From contig NZ_CP134890.1 of NCBI RefSeq assembly GCF_032098525.1, forward strand, positions 186,001-250,000: a stretch of 64,000 nt of DNA, given 5' to 3'. Position numbers and translations under genes: made by a program. Every line of letters starts with the position of its first letter. The stretch's first letter is position 1. This DNA comes from Flavobacterium sp. PMTSA4. Lineage in GTDB: Bacteria; Bacteroidota; Bacteroidia; Flavobacteriales; Flavobacteriaceae. The notes under the pieces were generated by a model. The model ran no database searches and was not told the origin of the DNA. It saw nothing but the letters and a program-made list of their open reading frames with translations. This document shows, piece after piece, positions 35,240 through 43,993 of the stretch.

Positions 35240-37429
35240 ATGTCAAGTTTACGTTTTCAAGCATTGAAAGATGCATCAGGTAGAAAGCCTGTAAAATTTG
35301 AAGAAGTTGATAAAAAATCAGCACTTTTTGGTTCTAATGTGTTTAATGACAAAGCTATGAAGCAATATTTAACTTCTGATGCTTATAAAGGAGTGAAAGA
35401 TGCCGTGCAGCATGGAACAAAAATTGATAGAAAATTAGCAGATTATATCGCAATGGGTATGAAAGAATGGGCGGTGTCGAAAGGCGTTACTCATTATACT
35501 CACTGGTTTCAACCATTAACAGGAGCAACTGCTGAAAAACATGATGCTTTTTTTGAAACATCTTACGATGGTTCTGATCCAGTTGAAAAATTTGGTGGCG
35601 GACAATTAGTGCAACAAGAACCAGATGCTTCTTCTTTCCCTAATGGTGGAATTAGAAATACATTTGAAGCTCGTGGTTATACCGCTTGGGATCCAACTTC
35701 ACCAGCTTTTATTTTTGGAACAACTTTGTGTATTCCAACAGTTTTTATCTCTTATACTGGCGAGGCATTAGACTATAAAACTCCATTATTACGTGCATTA
35801 AATGCTGTTGATGAAGCTGCTACTGATGTTTGTAAATATTTTGATAAGAACGTTAAAAAAGTTACTGCTACTTTAGGTTGGGAACAAGAATATTTCTTGG
35901 TTGACTCTTCTTTGGCTAATTCTCGTCCAGATTTGGTAATGACTGGAAGAACGTTGTTAGGTCACACTTCTGCAAAAGGTCAACAATTAGACGACCATTA
36001 TTTTGGTTCAATTCCTTCTCGTGCACTTGCTTACATGCGTGAATTAGAAGAAGAATGTATGTTGCTTGGCATTCCAGTAAAAACGCGTCATAATGAAGTT
36101 GCTCCAAACCAGTTTGAGTTAGCTCCAATTTTTGAAGAAACCAATTTAGCAGTTGATCATAATTCATTATTGATGGACGTTATGTCTAAAGTTGGAGAAC
36201 GTCATGATTTTAAAGTATTGTTTCATGAGAAACCTTTCAAAGGTGTAAATGGTTCTGGAAAACACAATAACTGGTCAATGGCTACTGATACAGGAGTAAA
36301 TTTACTTTCACCAGGAAAAACGCCAATGAGTAATTTACAATTTTTATCATTTTTTATAAATACAATAAAAGCAGTTCAAGAATACGAAGAATTACTTAGA
36401 GCATCAATTGCTACAGCAAGTAATGACCACAGATTAGGAGCAAACGAAGCTCCGCCAGCAATTATTTCTGTTTTTATAGGTGATCAATTATCTAAAGTAT
36501 TAGCTGAGTTAGAAGGAGTTTCTAAAGGAAAACTTTCTCCAGAAGAAAAAACAGATTTGAAATTAAATGTGGTTGGTAAAATTCCAGATGTTATGTTGGA
36601 CAATACTGATAGAAACAGAACATCTCCATTTGCATTTACAGGGAATAAATTTGAATTTCGTGCTGTAGGTTCATCTGCAAATTGTGCCAATGCAATGACA
36701 ACTTTAAATTCGATTGTTGCAAAACAATTAAGAGATTTCAAAAAAGAAGTTGATACATTAATTGAGAAAAAAGACTTGAAAAAAGACGAGGCAATTTTCA
36801 ATGTTTTACGAGAATACATCAAACAAACAAAAAATATTCTTTTTGAAGGCGATGGTTATAGCGATGCTTGGGAAAAAGAAGCTAAGAAAAGAGGTTTGAG
36901 CAATCATAAAACTACACCAGCAGCTTTAAAAGCTAAAGTATCTAAAAAAGCTTTAGATTTATTTAGTGATTTAAACGTGATGAATCATGTTGAAGTTGAA
37001 GCTCGTTATGAAATTGAATTAGAAGAATACACTAAGAAAATTCAAATCGAAGGTAGAGTTTTGGGAGATATTGCTCGTAATCACGTAATTCCAACAGCTA
37101 TCCGTTATCAAAATACTTTAATTGAAAACGTTCGTGGTTTAAAAGAAATTTTCGGAAAAGATTTTGAAAAAATAGCTAAAGAACAAATTTTCCTTATCAA
37201 AGAGATTTCTCAGCATATAGAAGGAATCAATTCAAATGTTGAAGCAATGACCGAAGCTCGTAAAAAAGCTAATGCATTGACTGATGCTCAAAAAATGGCT
37301 GAAGCTTACTGTGATAAAGTAAAACCATATTTTGAAATCATCAGAGAACATTGTGATAAACTTGAGTTATTAGTTGATGACGAAATTTGGACACTAACCA
37401 AATACAGAGAGTTGTTATTTACAAGATAA
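35240..37429 (+). CDS. glnN: Glutamine synthetase type III
   Basis: This enzyme makes glutamine from glutamate, ammonia and ATP. The 729-residue length is that of the large type III (GlnN) enzymes of Bacteroidetes and cyanobacteria, not the ~470-residue type I. Supporting segments are LGWEQEYFLVD (active-site Glu), KTRHNEVAPNQFELAPIFEE, NGSGKHNNWSMAT and NRTSPFAFTGNKFEFRAVGSS. It is monocistronic, with repeated TAGGGTA sites around its promoter and a terminator at 37451. It is dodecameric in known examples. The call is firm. Confidence 0.96.
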   Translation: MSSLRFQALKDASGRKPVKFEEVDKKSALFGSNVFNDKAMKQYLTSDAYKGVKDAVQHGTKIDRKLADYIAMGMKEWAVSKGVTHYTHWFQPLTGATAEKHDAFFETSYDGSDPVEKFGGGQLVQQEPDASSFPNGGIRNTFEARGYTAWDPTSPAFIFGTTLCIPTVFISYTGEALDYKTPLLRALNAVDEAATDVCKYFDKNVKKVTATLGWEQEYFLVDSSLANSRPDLVMTGRTLLGHTSAKGQQLDDHYFGSIPSRALAYMRELEEECMLLGIPVKTRHNEVAPNQFELAPIFEETNLAVDHNSLLMDVMSKVGERHDFKVLFHEKPFKGVNGSGKHNNWSMATDTGVNLLSPGKTPMSNLQFLSFFINTIKAVQEYEELLRASIATASNDHRLGANEAPPAIISVFIGDQLSKVLAELEGVSKGKLSPEEKTDLKLNVVGKIPDVMLDNTDRNRTSPFAFTGNKFEFRAVGSSANCANAMTTLNSIVAKQLRDFKKEVDTLIEKKDLKKDEAIFNVLREYIKQTKNILFEGDGYSDAWEKEAKKRGLSNHKTTPAALKAKVSKKALDLFSDLNVMNHVEVEARYEIELEEYTKKIQIEGRVLGDIARNHVIPTAIRYQNTLIENVRGLKEIFGKDFEKIAKEQIFLIKEISQHIEGINSNVEAMTEARKKANALTDAQKMAEAYCDKVKPYFEIIREHCDKLELLVDDEIWTLTKYRELLFTR

Positions 37430-37450
37430 TCAAGTGTATATATGATTTTT

Positions 37451-37479
37451 AAAAAGCCATTCAACTGAATGGCTTTTTT
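37451..37479 (+). terminator. Rho-independent terminator of glutamine synthetase III
   Basis: AAAAAGCCATTCA (37451-37463) pairs with TGAATGGCTTTTT (37466-37478), with the U-tract at the 3' side. Confidence 0.92.
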
Positions 37480-37545
37480 ATTGGTATAAATTTTGCGAGG
37501 TGTAAAGTAAATTTTTTCGTAACTTTCAACTATAATTTTATCATT

Positions 37546-38436
37546 ATGAAATTTAAATTTCTTTTCATTTTTTTATTTAGTCTATTTTTTTCTTTTTCTC
37601 AAGAACAATATAATGTGTATTTTGATAGTAATAAATTTGAGTTGACAGATAGAGAAGATTATAAATTACAAAGTTGGATTTCAGATAACAGGAACAATAA
37701 AATTGTTGCTATTCATGGTTTTACAGATGAAGATGGAACTACAAGTTTCAATGATTCTTTGGCACAAAAAAGAGTGAATACTATTTTTAATGTTGTAAAA
37801 GGTCAAATAAAAATAAGAGAAGACTTTAAAACGATAAGTTTCGGTGAAAACTTCAATCAATCAAAAAATAAAGCTGAAAACAGACGTGTAACCATTTATT
37901 ATATACTTGAAAAAGATTTAGCGCGTGAAAGCGAAATTTTAGGAATTAAAGGAGAACCAGAAGCAGTAGAAGAAATTCCAAAACCTGAAATTAATTATCC
38001 TGAGAAAATGATTTTTGAAAATCCGAATGGGACAAAAGATGAATTCAAATTGGATGTTGAATTTATGAAAAAAGTTGGAAATTCTGTAGTCGGAGAAAAA
38101 TTAAAATTAGACAATTTAGAATTTCAAGTAAATACTTTTGCGATAACGAAAGAATCACGAGGAAAGCTTTATGAGTTGTTGTTAGTTTTGCAAAATAACC
38201 CTCAATTGAAGATTGAAATTCAAGGTCATTTATGTTGTATGCCAGTTGATCGTTATGATTTATCTACCAAAAGAGCAAAAGCAATCTATAGTTTTTTAGT
38301 TTCCAATCAAATTTATCCTGGAAGATTGTCCTATAAAGGTTTTGGAAGTTCACAACCCATTTATTCTTTACCAGAAAAAAACGAGGAACAACGAGCAGCA
38401 AACAGAAGAGTTGAAATTGTAATTGTAGCTAACTAG
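37546..38436 (+). CDS. Double OmpA-domain exported protein, copy 1
   Basis: This 296-residue protein has a signal peptide (MKFKFLFIFLFSLFFSFSQ) and two OmpA-C-like domains. The first (about 21-125) has VYFDSNKFELT, IHGFTDEDGT and KAENRRVTIYYI. The second (about 190-296) has FQVNTFAITKESRGKL, IEIQGHLCC, DLSTKRAKAIYSFL and AANRRVEIVIV. Single OmpA-C domains bind peptidoglycan through the Asp and Arg of the TDxxGxxxxNxxLSxxRA motif; both domains keep a recognisable version. There is no barrel. It is the first of three tandem paralogues (gap 1 nt), most likely an operon. Confidence 0.85.
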   Translation: MKFKFLFIFLFSLFFSFSQEQYNVYFDSNKFELTDREDYKLQSWISDNRNNKIVAIHGFTDEDGTTSFNDSLAQKRVNTIFNVVKGQIKIREDFKTISFGENFNQSKNKAENRRVTIYYILEKDLARESEILGIKGEPEAVEEIPKPEINYPEKMIFENPNGTKDEFKLDVEFMKKVGNSVVGEKLKLDNLEFQVNTFAITKESRGKLYELLLVLQNNPQLKIEIQGHLCCMPVDRYDLSTKRAKAIYSFLVSNQIYPGRLSYKGFGSSQPIYSLPEKNEEQRAANRRVEIVIVAN

Positions 38437-38437
38437 A

Positions 38438-39274
38438 ATGAAGTTTTTGAAATTTTATTTATTGTTTTTCGTCTTTCAATCGTTTAGTCAAAAGCAATTT
38501 GAAGTTTATTTTGATTTTAATAAAGATGTTCCAAATGAAAAATCTAGTTATAAACTAAATGATTGGATAAAAATGAATCAAAGCGCTGAGATTATTTCGA
38601 TAAAAGGTTATTGTGATAGTGTTGATAACAAATTTTATAATAAGGAATTAGCTGAAAAAAGAATAAAATCTACATTAGAGATATTGAAGAAAAATTCAAT
38701 TTTAATAAATAATAATTTGATAATTGAAGCAGTTGGAGAAGATTTTCAACAGTCAAAAAATCAAAATGAAAATAGAAAAGTAGTTTTTAATTATTTAGAA
38801 AAAAGTAAACCCAAATCCATCAATTTATCTGAAAATAAATCTATAGAAGTTGTTGATGAAATAGTAGTAAATAAAATTGAAACCGAAAGAAGTTCTTTGT
38901 TTAAAAAATTTGAAAAAGCAAAAATTGGTGATAGAATAGCAATTTATAACATTAATTTTAAGTTTAATTCTGAAACCATTGAAGAAACTTCAGGACCATT
39001 ATTAGAAGATCTTTTATTTATAATGGAAAGAAATCCTAAACTTGTTATTAAAATTCACGGGCATATTTGTTGTAATCCAAACCCATATAACACAAAATTA
39101 TCTTTTCGTCGTGCTTTGAAAATTTTTAAATACCTTAGAGATAAAGGAATTCAACAAAACAGATTGGCATACAATGGAGTAGGAAGTAACAATCCGATTT
39201 ATCCAATACCCGAAAATAATGAAGAAGAACGCATTGCAAACAGAAGAGTTGAAATAGAAATTGTCAGAAAGTAA
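38438..39274 (+). CDS. Double OmpA-domain exported protein, copy 2
   Basis: This 278-residue paralogue of its neighbours has a signal peptide (MKFLKFYLLFFVFQSFSQ), a first OmpA-like domain (VYFDFNKDVPNE, IKGYCDSVDNKFYNKELAEKR, NENRKVVFNYL) and a second one (FKFNSETIEETSG, IKIHGHICCNPN, FRRALKIFKYL, RIANRRVEIEIV). A linker rich in Ser, Glu and Val separates them. It starts 1 nt after copy 1 and ends 1 nt before copy 3. The vicinal cysteines in GH(I/L)CC are conserved in all three copies and could form a metal site or a strained disulfide; that is inference. Confidence 0.84.
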   Translation: MKFLKFYLLFFVFQSFSQKQFEVYFDFNKDVPNEKSSYKLNDWIKMNQSAEIISIKGYCDSVDNKFYNKELAEKRIKSTLEILKKNSILINNNLIIEAVGEDFQQSKNQNENRKVVFNYLEKSKPKSINLSENKSIEVVDEIVVNKIETERSSLFKKFEKAKIGDRIAIYNINFKFNSETIEETSGPLLEDLLFIMERNPKLVIKIHGHICCNPNPYNTKLSFRRALKIFKYLRDKGIQQNRLAYNGVGSNNPIYPIPENNEEERIANRRVEIEIVRK

Positions 39275-39275
39275 A

Positions 39276-40046
39276 ATGAAACTAATCAAAATACTAATAT
39301 TATTCTTTTTTGCTAACTATTGTCTTGCTCAAAAGCAATTCGAAGTGTATTTTGATTTTAATAAAGATTTTCCAAACGAAAATTCAATACTTGAGTTTAA
39401 TGAATGGAAAACTTCTGTAAAGATTAGTGAAGTTTTTAAATTAGAAGGTTACTGCGATAGTGTTGATACAAAAAATTACAATAAAAAATTAGCCGAAAGA
39501 CGTATTGAAAGTATAATCAAATTATTAAAAAGCAGTGCAGTACTACTAAATAAAGATTTGAAAAAGATTGCCTTCGGAAAAGATTTTGAGCGTTCGCCAA
39601 ATCAAGATGAAAACAGAAAAGTTATTATTTATTATAATGAAGTTCAAGCTGAAAACCCAAAATCTGAGTTATACGAAAAAATAAAAAATGCTAAAGTTGG
39701 CGAAAATATAAAACTTCCAAATATTTATTTTTATAATAATTCTGCCAGAACAGTGCCAAAATCGAAAACTACAATGTATGATTTGCTTTGTGTTATGGAA
39801 GAAAATCCAAAGCTGAAAATTGAAATTCAAGGTCATATTTGTTGTCAAATAGATACTGATATAAACGATATTTCAACGGCAAGAGCAAAAGCGATTTACA
39901 ATTTTTTGATAAGAAATAAAATTGATAGAAATCGAATGACTTATAAAGGATATGGTACCACAAAACCAGTTCATAAAATTCCTGAGAAAAACGAAACAGA
40001 AGCTGATGAAAACAGAAGAGTTGAAATTATGATTGTTGAGAATTAA
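39276..40046 (+). CDS. Double OmpA-domain exported protein, copy 3
   Basis: The start at 39276 gives 256 residues with a normal signal peptide (MKLIKILILFFFANYCLAQ). A start at 39261 would lie inside copy 2 and add five residues before it. The first OmpA-like domain reads VYFDFNKDFPNE, LEGYCDSVDTKNYNKKLAERR and DENRKVIIYY. The second reads IYFYNNSARTVPKS, IEIQGHICCQID, STARAKAIYNFL and DENRRVEIMIV. It is closest to copy 2 in its first domain (KQFEVYFDFNKD shared exactly). It is the last gene of the triplet. It is presumably periplasmic and peptidoglycan-associated. Confidence 0.84.
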   Translation: MKLIKILILFFFANYCLAQKQFEVYFDFNKDFPNENSILEFNEWKTSVKISEVFKLEGYCDSVDTKNYNKKLAERRIESIIKLLKSSAVLLNKDLKKIAFGKDFERSPNQDENRKVIIYYNEVQAENPKSELYEKIKNAKVGENIKLPNIYFYNNSARTVPKSKTTMYDLLCVMEENPKLKIEIQGHICCQIDTDINDISTARAKAIYNFLIRNKIDRNRMTYKGYGTTKPVHKIPEKNETEADENRRVEIMIVEN

Positions 40047-40073
40047 AATAAATATTCCTAAATTTCATATTTT

Positions 40074-40109
40074 GTAATTCGTAATTCGGACTTCAATTTG
40101 TTATCTTTG
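40074..40109 (+). promoter_or_regulatory. Promoter region of the PurM-like gene
   Basis: TATCTTTG (40102-40109) fits TAnnTTTG, 24 nt before the ATG. Two tandem copies of GTAATTC (40074-40087) lie just upstream, resembling the 7-bp repeats before tgt. Confidence 0.5.
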
Positions 40110-40133
40110 CAGCAACACAACTAACTACAAAAA

Positions 40134-41312
40134 ATGAGTTCTGATAACAGTCAACGCTATTCACTTCGAGGAGTTTCCGCTTCAAAAGAAGATGTTCACA
40201 ATGCCATAAAAAACATTGACAAAGGTTTATTTCCAAAAGCATTTTGCAAAATTGTTCCCGACTATTTAACCAATGATGAAAATTATTGTTTAATCATGCA
40301 TGCTGATGGAGCAGGAACAAAGTCTTCGTTAGCTTATATGTATTGGAAAGAAACTGGAGATTTATCCGTTTGGAAAGGAATAGCCCAAGATGCTTTAATC
40401 ATGAATATTGATGATTTATTATGTGTTGGAGCTACTGATAACATTCTTCTTTCCTCAACAATTGGAAGAAATAAAAATTTAATTCCAGCCGAAGTAATTT
40501 CAGCAATCATCAACGGAACAGAAGAATTAATTCAAGATTTGAAAAAATTTGGAGTTACCATTCATTCCACTGGTGGAGAAACGGCAGATGTTGGAGACTT
40601 AGTGAGAACAATTATTGTAGATTCTACCGTTACAGCAAGAATGAAGCGCAGCGATGTAATTGATAATGCTAATATTCAAGCAGGTGATGTAATTGTTGGA
40701 TTAGCTTCTTCTGGTCAAGCAAATTATGAAACACAATACAACGGCGGAATGGGAAGTAACGGCTTGACTTCAGCTAGGCATGATGTTTTTTCTAAATATT
40801 TAGCGGAAAAATATCCTGAAAGTTTTGATAGTTCTGTTCCAAAAGATTTGGTTTATTCAGGAAATGTAACATTAACCGATGAAGTTGAAAATTCTCCCAT
40901 CGACGCTGGAAAATTAGTGCTTTCTCCAACAAGAACTTATGCGCCTATAATTAAAGCTATTTTAGAAAAATACAATTCAAAAGAAATTCACGGAATGGTA
41001 CATTGTTCTGGTGGTGCGCAAACAAAAGTGTTGCATTTTGTGGACAATGTTCATGTAGTAAAAGATAATTTATTCCCAATTCCACCATTATTTAAATTGA
41101 TTCAAGAACAATCAAAAACTGATTGGAAAGAAATGTACCAAGTTTTCAATTGTGGACATAGAATGGAACTTTATGTGCCTAAAGAATTAGCAAACGATAT
41201 AATTGAAATTTCTAAGTCATTTGGAGTTGATGCACAAATAGTTGGTAGAGTTGAAGCAAGTGAATCAAAAAAACTAACTATTGATAGTGAGTTTGGAAAA
41301 TTTGAGTATTAA
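40134..41312 (+). CDS. purM: Phosphoribosylformylglycinamidine cyclo-ligase (PurM-like)
   Basis: The enzyme closes the imidazole ring in purine synthesis (FGAM + ATP to AIR). The 392-residue protein contains the PurM/AIR-synthase pattern: LIMHADGAGTKSSLAYMYW, IAQDALIMNIDDLLCVGA, HSTGGETADVGD and VIVGLASSGQANYETQYNGG, then the C-terminal domain with MVHCSGGAQTKVLHF. It is about 40 residues longer than E. coli PurM, which is usual for the Bacteroidetes form, often annotated only as 'AIR synthase related protein'. It is a single-gene unit with its own -7 box and terminator. Confidence 0.87.
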   Translation: MSSDNSQRYSLRGVSASKEDVHNAIKNIDKGLFPKAFCKIVPDYLTNDENYCLIMHADGAGTKSSLAYMYWKETGDLSVWKGIAQDALIMNIDDLLCVGATDNILLSSTIGRNKNLIPAEVISAIINGTEELIQDLKKFGVTIHSTGGETADVGDLVRTIIVDSTVTARMKRSDVIDNANIQAGDVIVGLASSGQANYETQYNGGMGSNGLTSARHDVFSKYLAEKYPESFDSSVPKDLVYSGNVTLTDEVENSPIDAGKLVLSPTRTYAPIIKAILEKYNSKEIHGMVHCSGGAQTKVLHFVDNVHVVKDNLFPIPPLFKLIQEQSKTDWKEMYQVFNCGHRMELYVPKELANDIIEISKSFGVDAQIVGRVEASESKKLTIDSEFGKFEY

Positions 41313-41332
41313 AATAAAATAATGCATTAAAC

Positions 41333-41359
41333 AAAAAAGCCGCTATTAGCGGCTTTTTT
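41333..41359. terminator. Bidirectional terminator between purM and transketolase
   Basis: A 12-bp stem AAAAAAGCCGCT (41333-41344) / AGCGGCTTTTTT (41348-41359) has A- and T-tracts on both sides and serves both converging units. Confidence 0.92.
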
Positions 41360-41376
41360 ATTTATAAGAAATAATA

Positions 41377-42330
41377 TTACTTTCTTTTCATTACTTTATC
41401 TACTGCTTCAACAATTGCTTGATGATTTAATTTGTATTTTTCCATCAATTGAGCTGGAGTTCCACTTTCACCAAAACTATCATTTACCGCTACAAATTCT
41501 TGAGGTTTTGGATTATTTAAAGCTAAAACTCTTGAAACACTTTCACCTAAACCACCTAAGAAGTTATGTTCTTCAGCAGTAACCACACAACCTGTTTTGG
41601 CCACTGATTTTAAAATTGCTTCTTCATCCAATGGTTTTATAGTATGAATATTGATTACTTCAGCTGAAATTCCTTTTGCTTCTAATTCTTCCGCAGCTAC
41701 TAATGCTTCCCAAACCAAATGTCCGGTAGCAATAATAGTTACATCAGTTCCTTCATTAAGCATGATTGCTTTTCCAATTATAAAAGGTTCGTCAGCAGGA
41801 GTAAAGTTTGGCACAACTGGACGTCCAAAACGCAAATAAGCCGGACCATGATGTTCTGCTAAAGCAATAGTTGCTGCTTTGGTTTGGTTGTAATCACAAG
41901 TATTGATTACGGTCATCCCTGGCAACATTTTCATTAATCCAATATCTTCTAAAATTTGATGTGTTGCTCCATCTTCACCAAGTGTTAATCCAGCGTGAGA
42001 AGCACAAATTTTTACATTTTTATCAGAATAGGCAACTGATTGACGGATTTGATCATAAACTCTTCCCGTAGAAAAGTTAGCAAATGTTCCTGTAAAAGGA
42101 ATTTTTCCACCAATAGTTAAACCAGCTGCAATTCCTATCATGTTTGCTTCAGCAATCCCAACTTGGAAAAAACGCTCTGGATGATTCTTTTTGAAATCGT
42201 CAAATTTTAATGAACCAATTAAATCAGCACAAAGTGCCACAACATTTTCATTTTTTTGTCCTAATTCGGTCATTCCTGCTCCAAAACCAGAACGAGTATC
42301 TTTACTTCCTTGATTTTCGTATTTTTTCAT
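41377..42330 (-). CDS. Transketolase, C-terminal subunit
   Basis: This 317-residue subunit corresponds to the middle (pyrimidine-binding) and C-terminal domains of transketolase. Motifs are DLIGSLKFDDFKKNHPERFFQVGIAEANMIGIAAG (written here as the two parts DLIGSLKFDDF and FFQVGIAEANM), THQILEDIGLMKMLPGMTV and the C-terminal GCVVTAEEHNFLGGLGESVS. Together with the N-terminal subunit encoded 4 nt upstream it makes the thiamine-diphosphate enzyme of the pentose phosphate pathway. The split form is common in Bacteroidetes and archaea. The gene pair forms one operon read on the minus strand and ends at the shared terminator. Confidence 0.93.
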   Translation of the reverse strand: MKKYENQGSKDTRSGFGAGMTELGQKNENVVALCADLIGSLKFDDFKKNHPERFFQVGIAEANMIGIAAGLTIGGKIPFTGTFANFSTGRVYDQIRQSVAYSDKNVKICASHAGLTLGEDGATHQILEDIGLMKMLPGMTVINTCDYNQTKAATIALAEHHGPAYLRFGRPVVPNFTPADEPFIIGKAIMLNEGTDVTIIATGHLVWEALVAAEELEAKGISAEVINIHTIKPLDEEAILKSVAKTGCVVTAEEHNFLGGLGESVSRVLALNNPKPQEFVAVNDSFGESGTPAQLMEKYKLNHQAIVEAVDKVMKRK

Positions 42331-42334
42331 AATT

Positions 42335-43180
42335 TTAATAATCTCCTAGAGTTTCTGCGTTTTGTGCTAATCCTGTTGCTAATTGTTCATCGTTTGGTGC
42401 TTTTCCATGCCAAGCGTGTGTGTGCATCATAAAATCAACACCGTTACCCATAACAGTATGTAATAAAACACAAACTGGTTTTCCTTTACCCGTTCTGCTT
42501 TTAGCTTCTGTCATACCAGTAATAATTGCTTCGATGTTATTTCCTTCAGTAATTTCTAAAACATCCCAATCAAAAGCTTCAAACTTTGCTCTTAAACTTC
42601 CCATGTTTAAAACTTCATCAGTTGAACCGTCAATTTGTTGTCCATTTAAATCGACAGTAGCAATTAAATTGTCCACTTTTTTTGCTGAAGCATACATTAT
42701 GGCTTCCCAATTTTGACCTTCTTGTAATTCACCATCGCCATGAAGTGAGTAAACTAAATGATTATCACCATTTAATTTTTTTGCTTGTGCAGCACCAATT
42801 GCAACTGATAATCCTTGTCCTAAAGAACCTGAAGCCATGCGAACACCAGGTAAATTGTCATGCGTTGTTGGATGTCCTTGTAAACGAGAATTTATTTTTC
42901 TGAATGTTGCCAATTCAGAAACTGGGAAATAACCACTTCGAGCTAAAACGCTATAGAAAACGGGAGAAATGTGACCATTGGATAAGAAAAATAAATCTTC
43001 ACCAATGCCATCCATATTAAAACCAGGTTTTCTCTCTAGTAGTTGTTGATACAATACAGTAAAAAACTCAGCACATCCTAAAGAACCACCCGGATGACCT
43101 GAATTTACAGCATGTACCATACGAAGAATATCTCTTCGAACTTGTGTTGTAAAATCTTGTAAGTGTTGTGTGTTAGACAT
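42335..43180 (-). CDS. Transketolase, N-terminal subunit
   Basis: This 281-residue thiamine-diphosphate-binding subunit shows HAVNSGHPGGSLGCAEFFTVLY, SNGHISPVFYSVLA, MASGSLGQGLSVAIGAA and the ThDP/Mg signature HGDGELQEGQNWEAIMYA. That last segment, from HGDGE to the downstream asparagine region TVDLNGQQIDG, holds the Mg2+-diphosphate site. It pairs with the C-terminal subunit 4 nt downstream. The reaction is transfer of a two-carbon ketol unit between sugar phosphates. Length is normal for the split form. It is divergent from the response regulator at 43387. Confidence 0.93.
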   Translation of the reverse strand: MSNTQHLQDFTTQVRRDILRMVHAVNSGHPGGSLGCAEFFTVLYQQLLERKPGFNMDGIGEDLFFLSNGHISPVFYSVLARSGYFPVSELATFRKINSRLQGHPTTHDNLPGVRMASGSLGQGLSVAIGAAQAKKLNGDNHLVYSLHGDGELQEGQNWEAIMYASAKKVDNLIATVDLNGQQIDGSTDEVLNMGSLRAKFEAFDWDVLEITEGNNIEAIITGMTEAKSRTGKGKPVCVLLHTVMGNGVDFMMHTHAWHGKAPNDEQLATGLAQNAETLGDY

Positions 43181-43386
43181 TATAAATAGTTATAAATTAT
43201 TTGTGCGCAAAAGTAATTCTATTTTTTTCAAGCCACAAAAGATTTATAAATTAGTTATCAAATGATTATCAAAAGAACTTTGGCTTTTTACTCCAAGAGA
43301 ATTTAAATTTTATAATAAAACAATTTTATTTTGTAACAACTTTAAATCCTAACAGTCTTAATTTTACAGAAATAAAAATTGATGCT

Positions 43387-43830
43387 ATGAAAAAATCACA
43401 AACCATTTTTTATTTAGATGATGATTCAGAGGATTTAGAATTTTTCAAAGAAATAGCTGAAGGTTTAGGACATTCTGTTCGAGGGTTTTCAGATGGTAAG
43501 GCTATGCTATTAGTTTTGGAATCAGAACAAAATAAACCGGATATAATTTTTTTGGATGTACATATGCCTGTACTTAATGGTCAGGAAATTCTAGAGATTA
43601 TAAAAAAATCGGAAACTTTAAAAGATATTCCTATAGTAATGGTTTCAGGTGCTTATCCTAAAAAATTGGTTAAAAACCTTCAAGATCTTGGAGTAAATTA
43701 TTTGATGAAAAAGCATCATATTCATGATTATCGTGAATCGGTTGAAGAGTTGTTAAATGATCATGTTTTGAAAAGTAATAACAATTCAGATTCTCAATCA
43801 GACGGTCAATCATTGACTATCTTTCATTAA
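43387..43830 (+). CDS. Single-domain response regulator
   Basis: This 147-residue protein is a receiver domain with no output domain. The acidic pocket is at D11-D13 (FYLDDDSED), the phospho-acceptor is Asp57 (IIFLDVHMP), the switch Ser is in IVMVSGA (about 87) and the conserved Lys is in LMKKHH (108-109). The last 20 residues are Ser/Gln/Asn-rich. No histidine kinase lies next to it, so it is an orphan; its partner is unknown. There is no recognisable promoter box close upstream. Confidence 0.9.
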   Translation: MKKSQTIFYLDDDSEDLEFFKEIAEGLGHSVRGFSDGKAMLLVLESEQNKPDIIFLDVHMPVLNGQEILEIIKKSETLKDIPIVMVSGAYPKKLVKNLQDLGVNYLMKKHHIHDYRESVEELLNDHVLKSNNNSDSQSDGQSLTIFH

Positions 43831-43933
43831 TTATATTAACTTGATTTCTGATTTTGTAATTGTTTCATCTTTTACATGTGTCAATTCTTGTTTGTTTTGA
43901 AATGAAATCTCTCTTTAAAGAGTTAAATAAAAC

Positions 43934-43973
43934 CATAATTCATAATTCATAATTCACAATTCTTTTATCTTTG
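43934..43973 (+). promoter_or_regulatory. 7-bp tandem repeats and -7 box upstream of tgt
   Basis: Three copies of CATAATT and one CACAATT run head-to-tail (43934-43961), and 5 nt later comes TATCTTTG (43966-43973), a TAnnTTTG box, 20 nt before the ATG at 43994. Confidence 0.55.
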
Positions 43974-43993
43974 CCCACTGTAAAAAAAGATAG

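Noticed and set aside
41377..43180. Broken transketolase gene
   Set aside because: The two halves are complete subunits in different frames with proper starts. Split transketolase is normal in Bacteroidetes.
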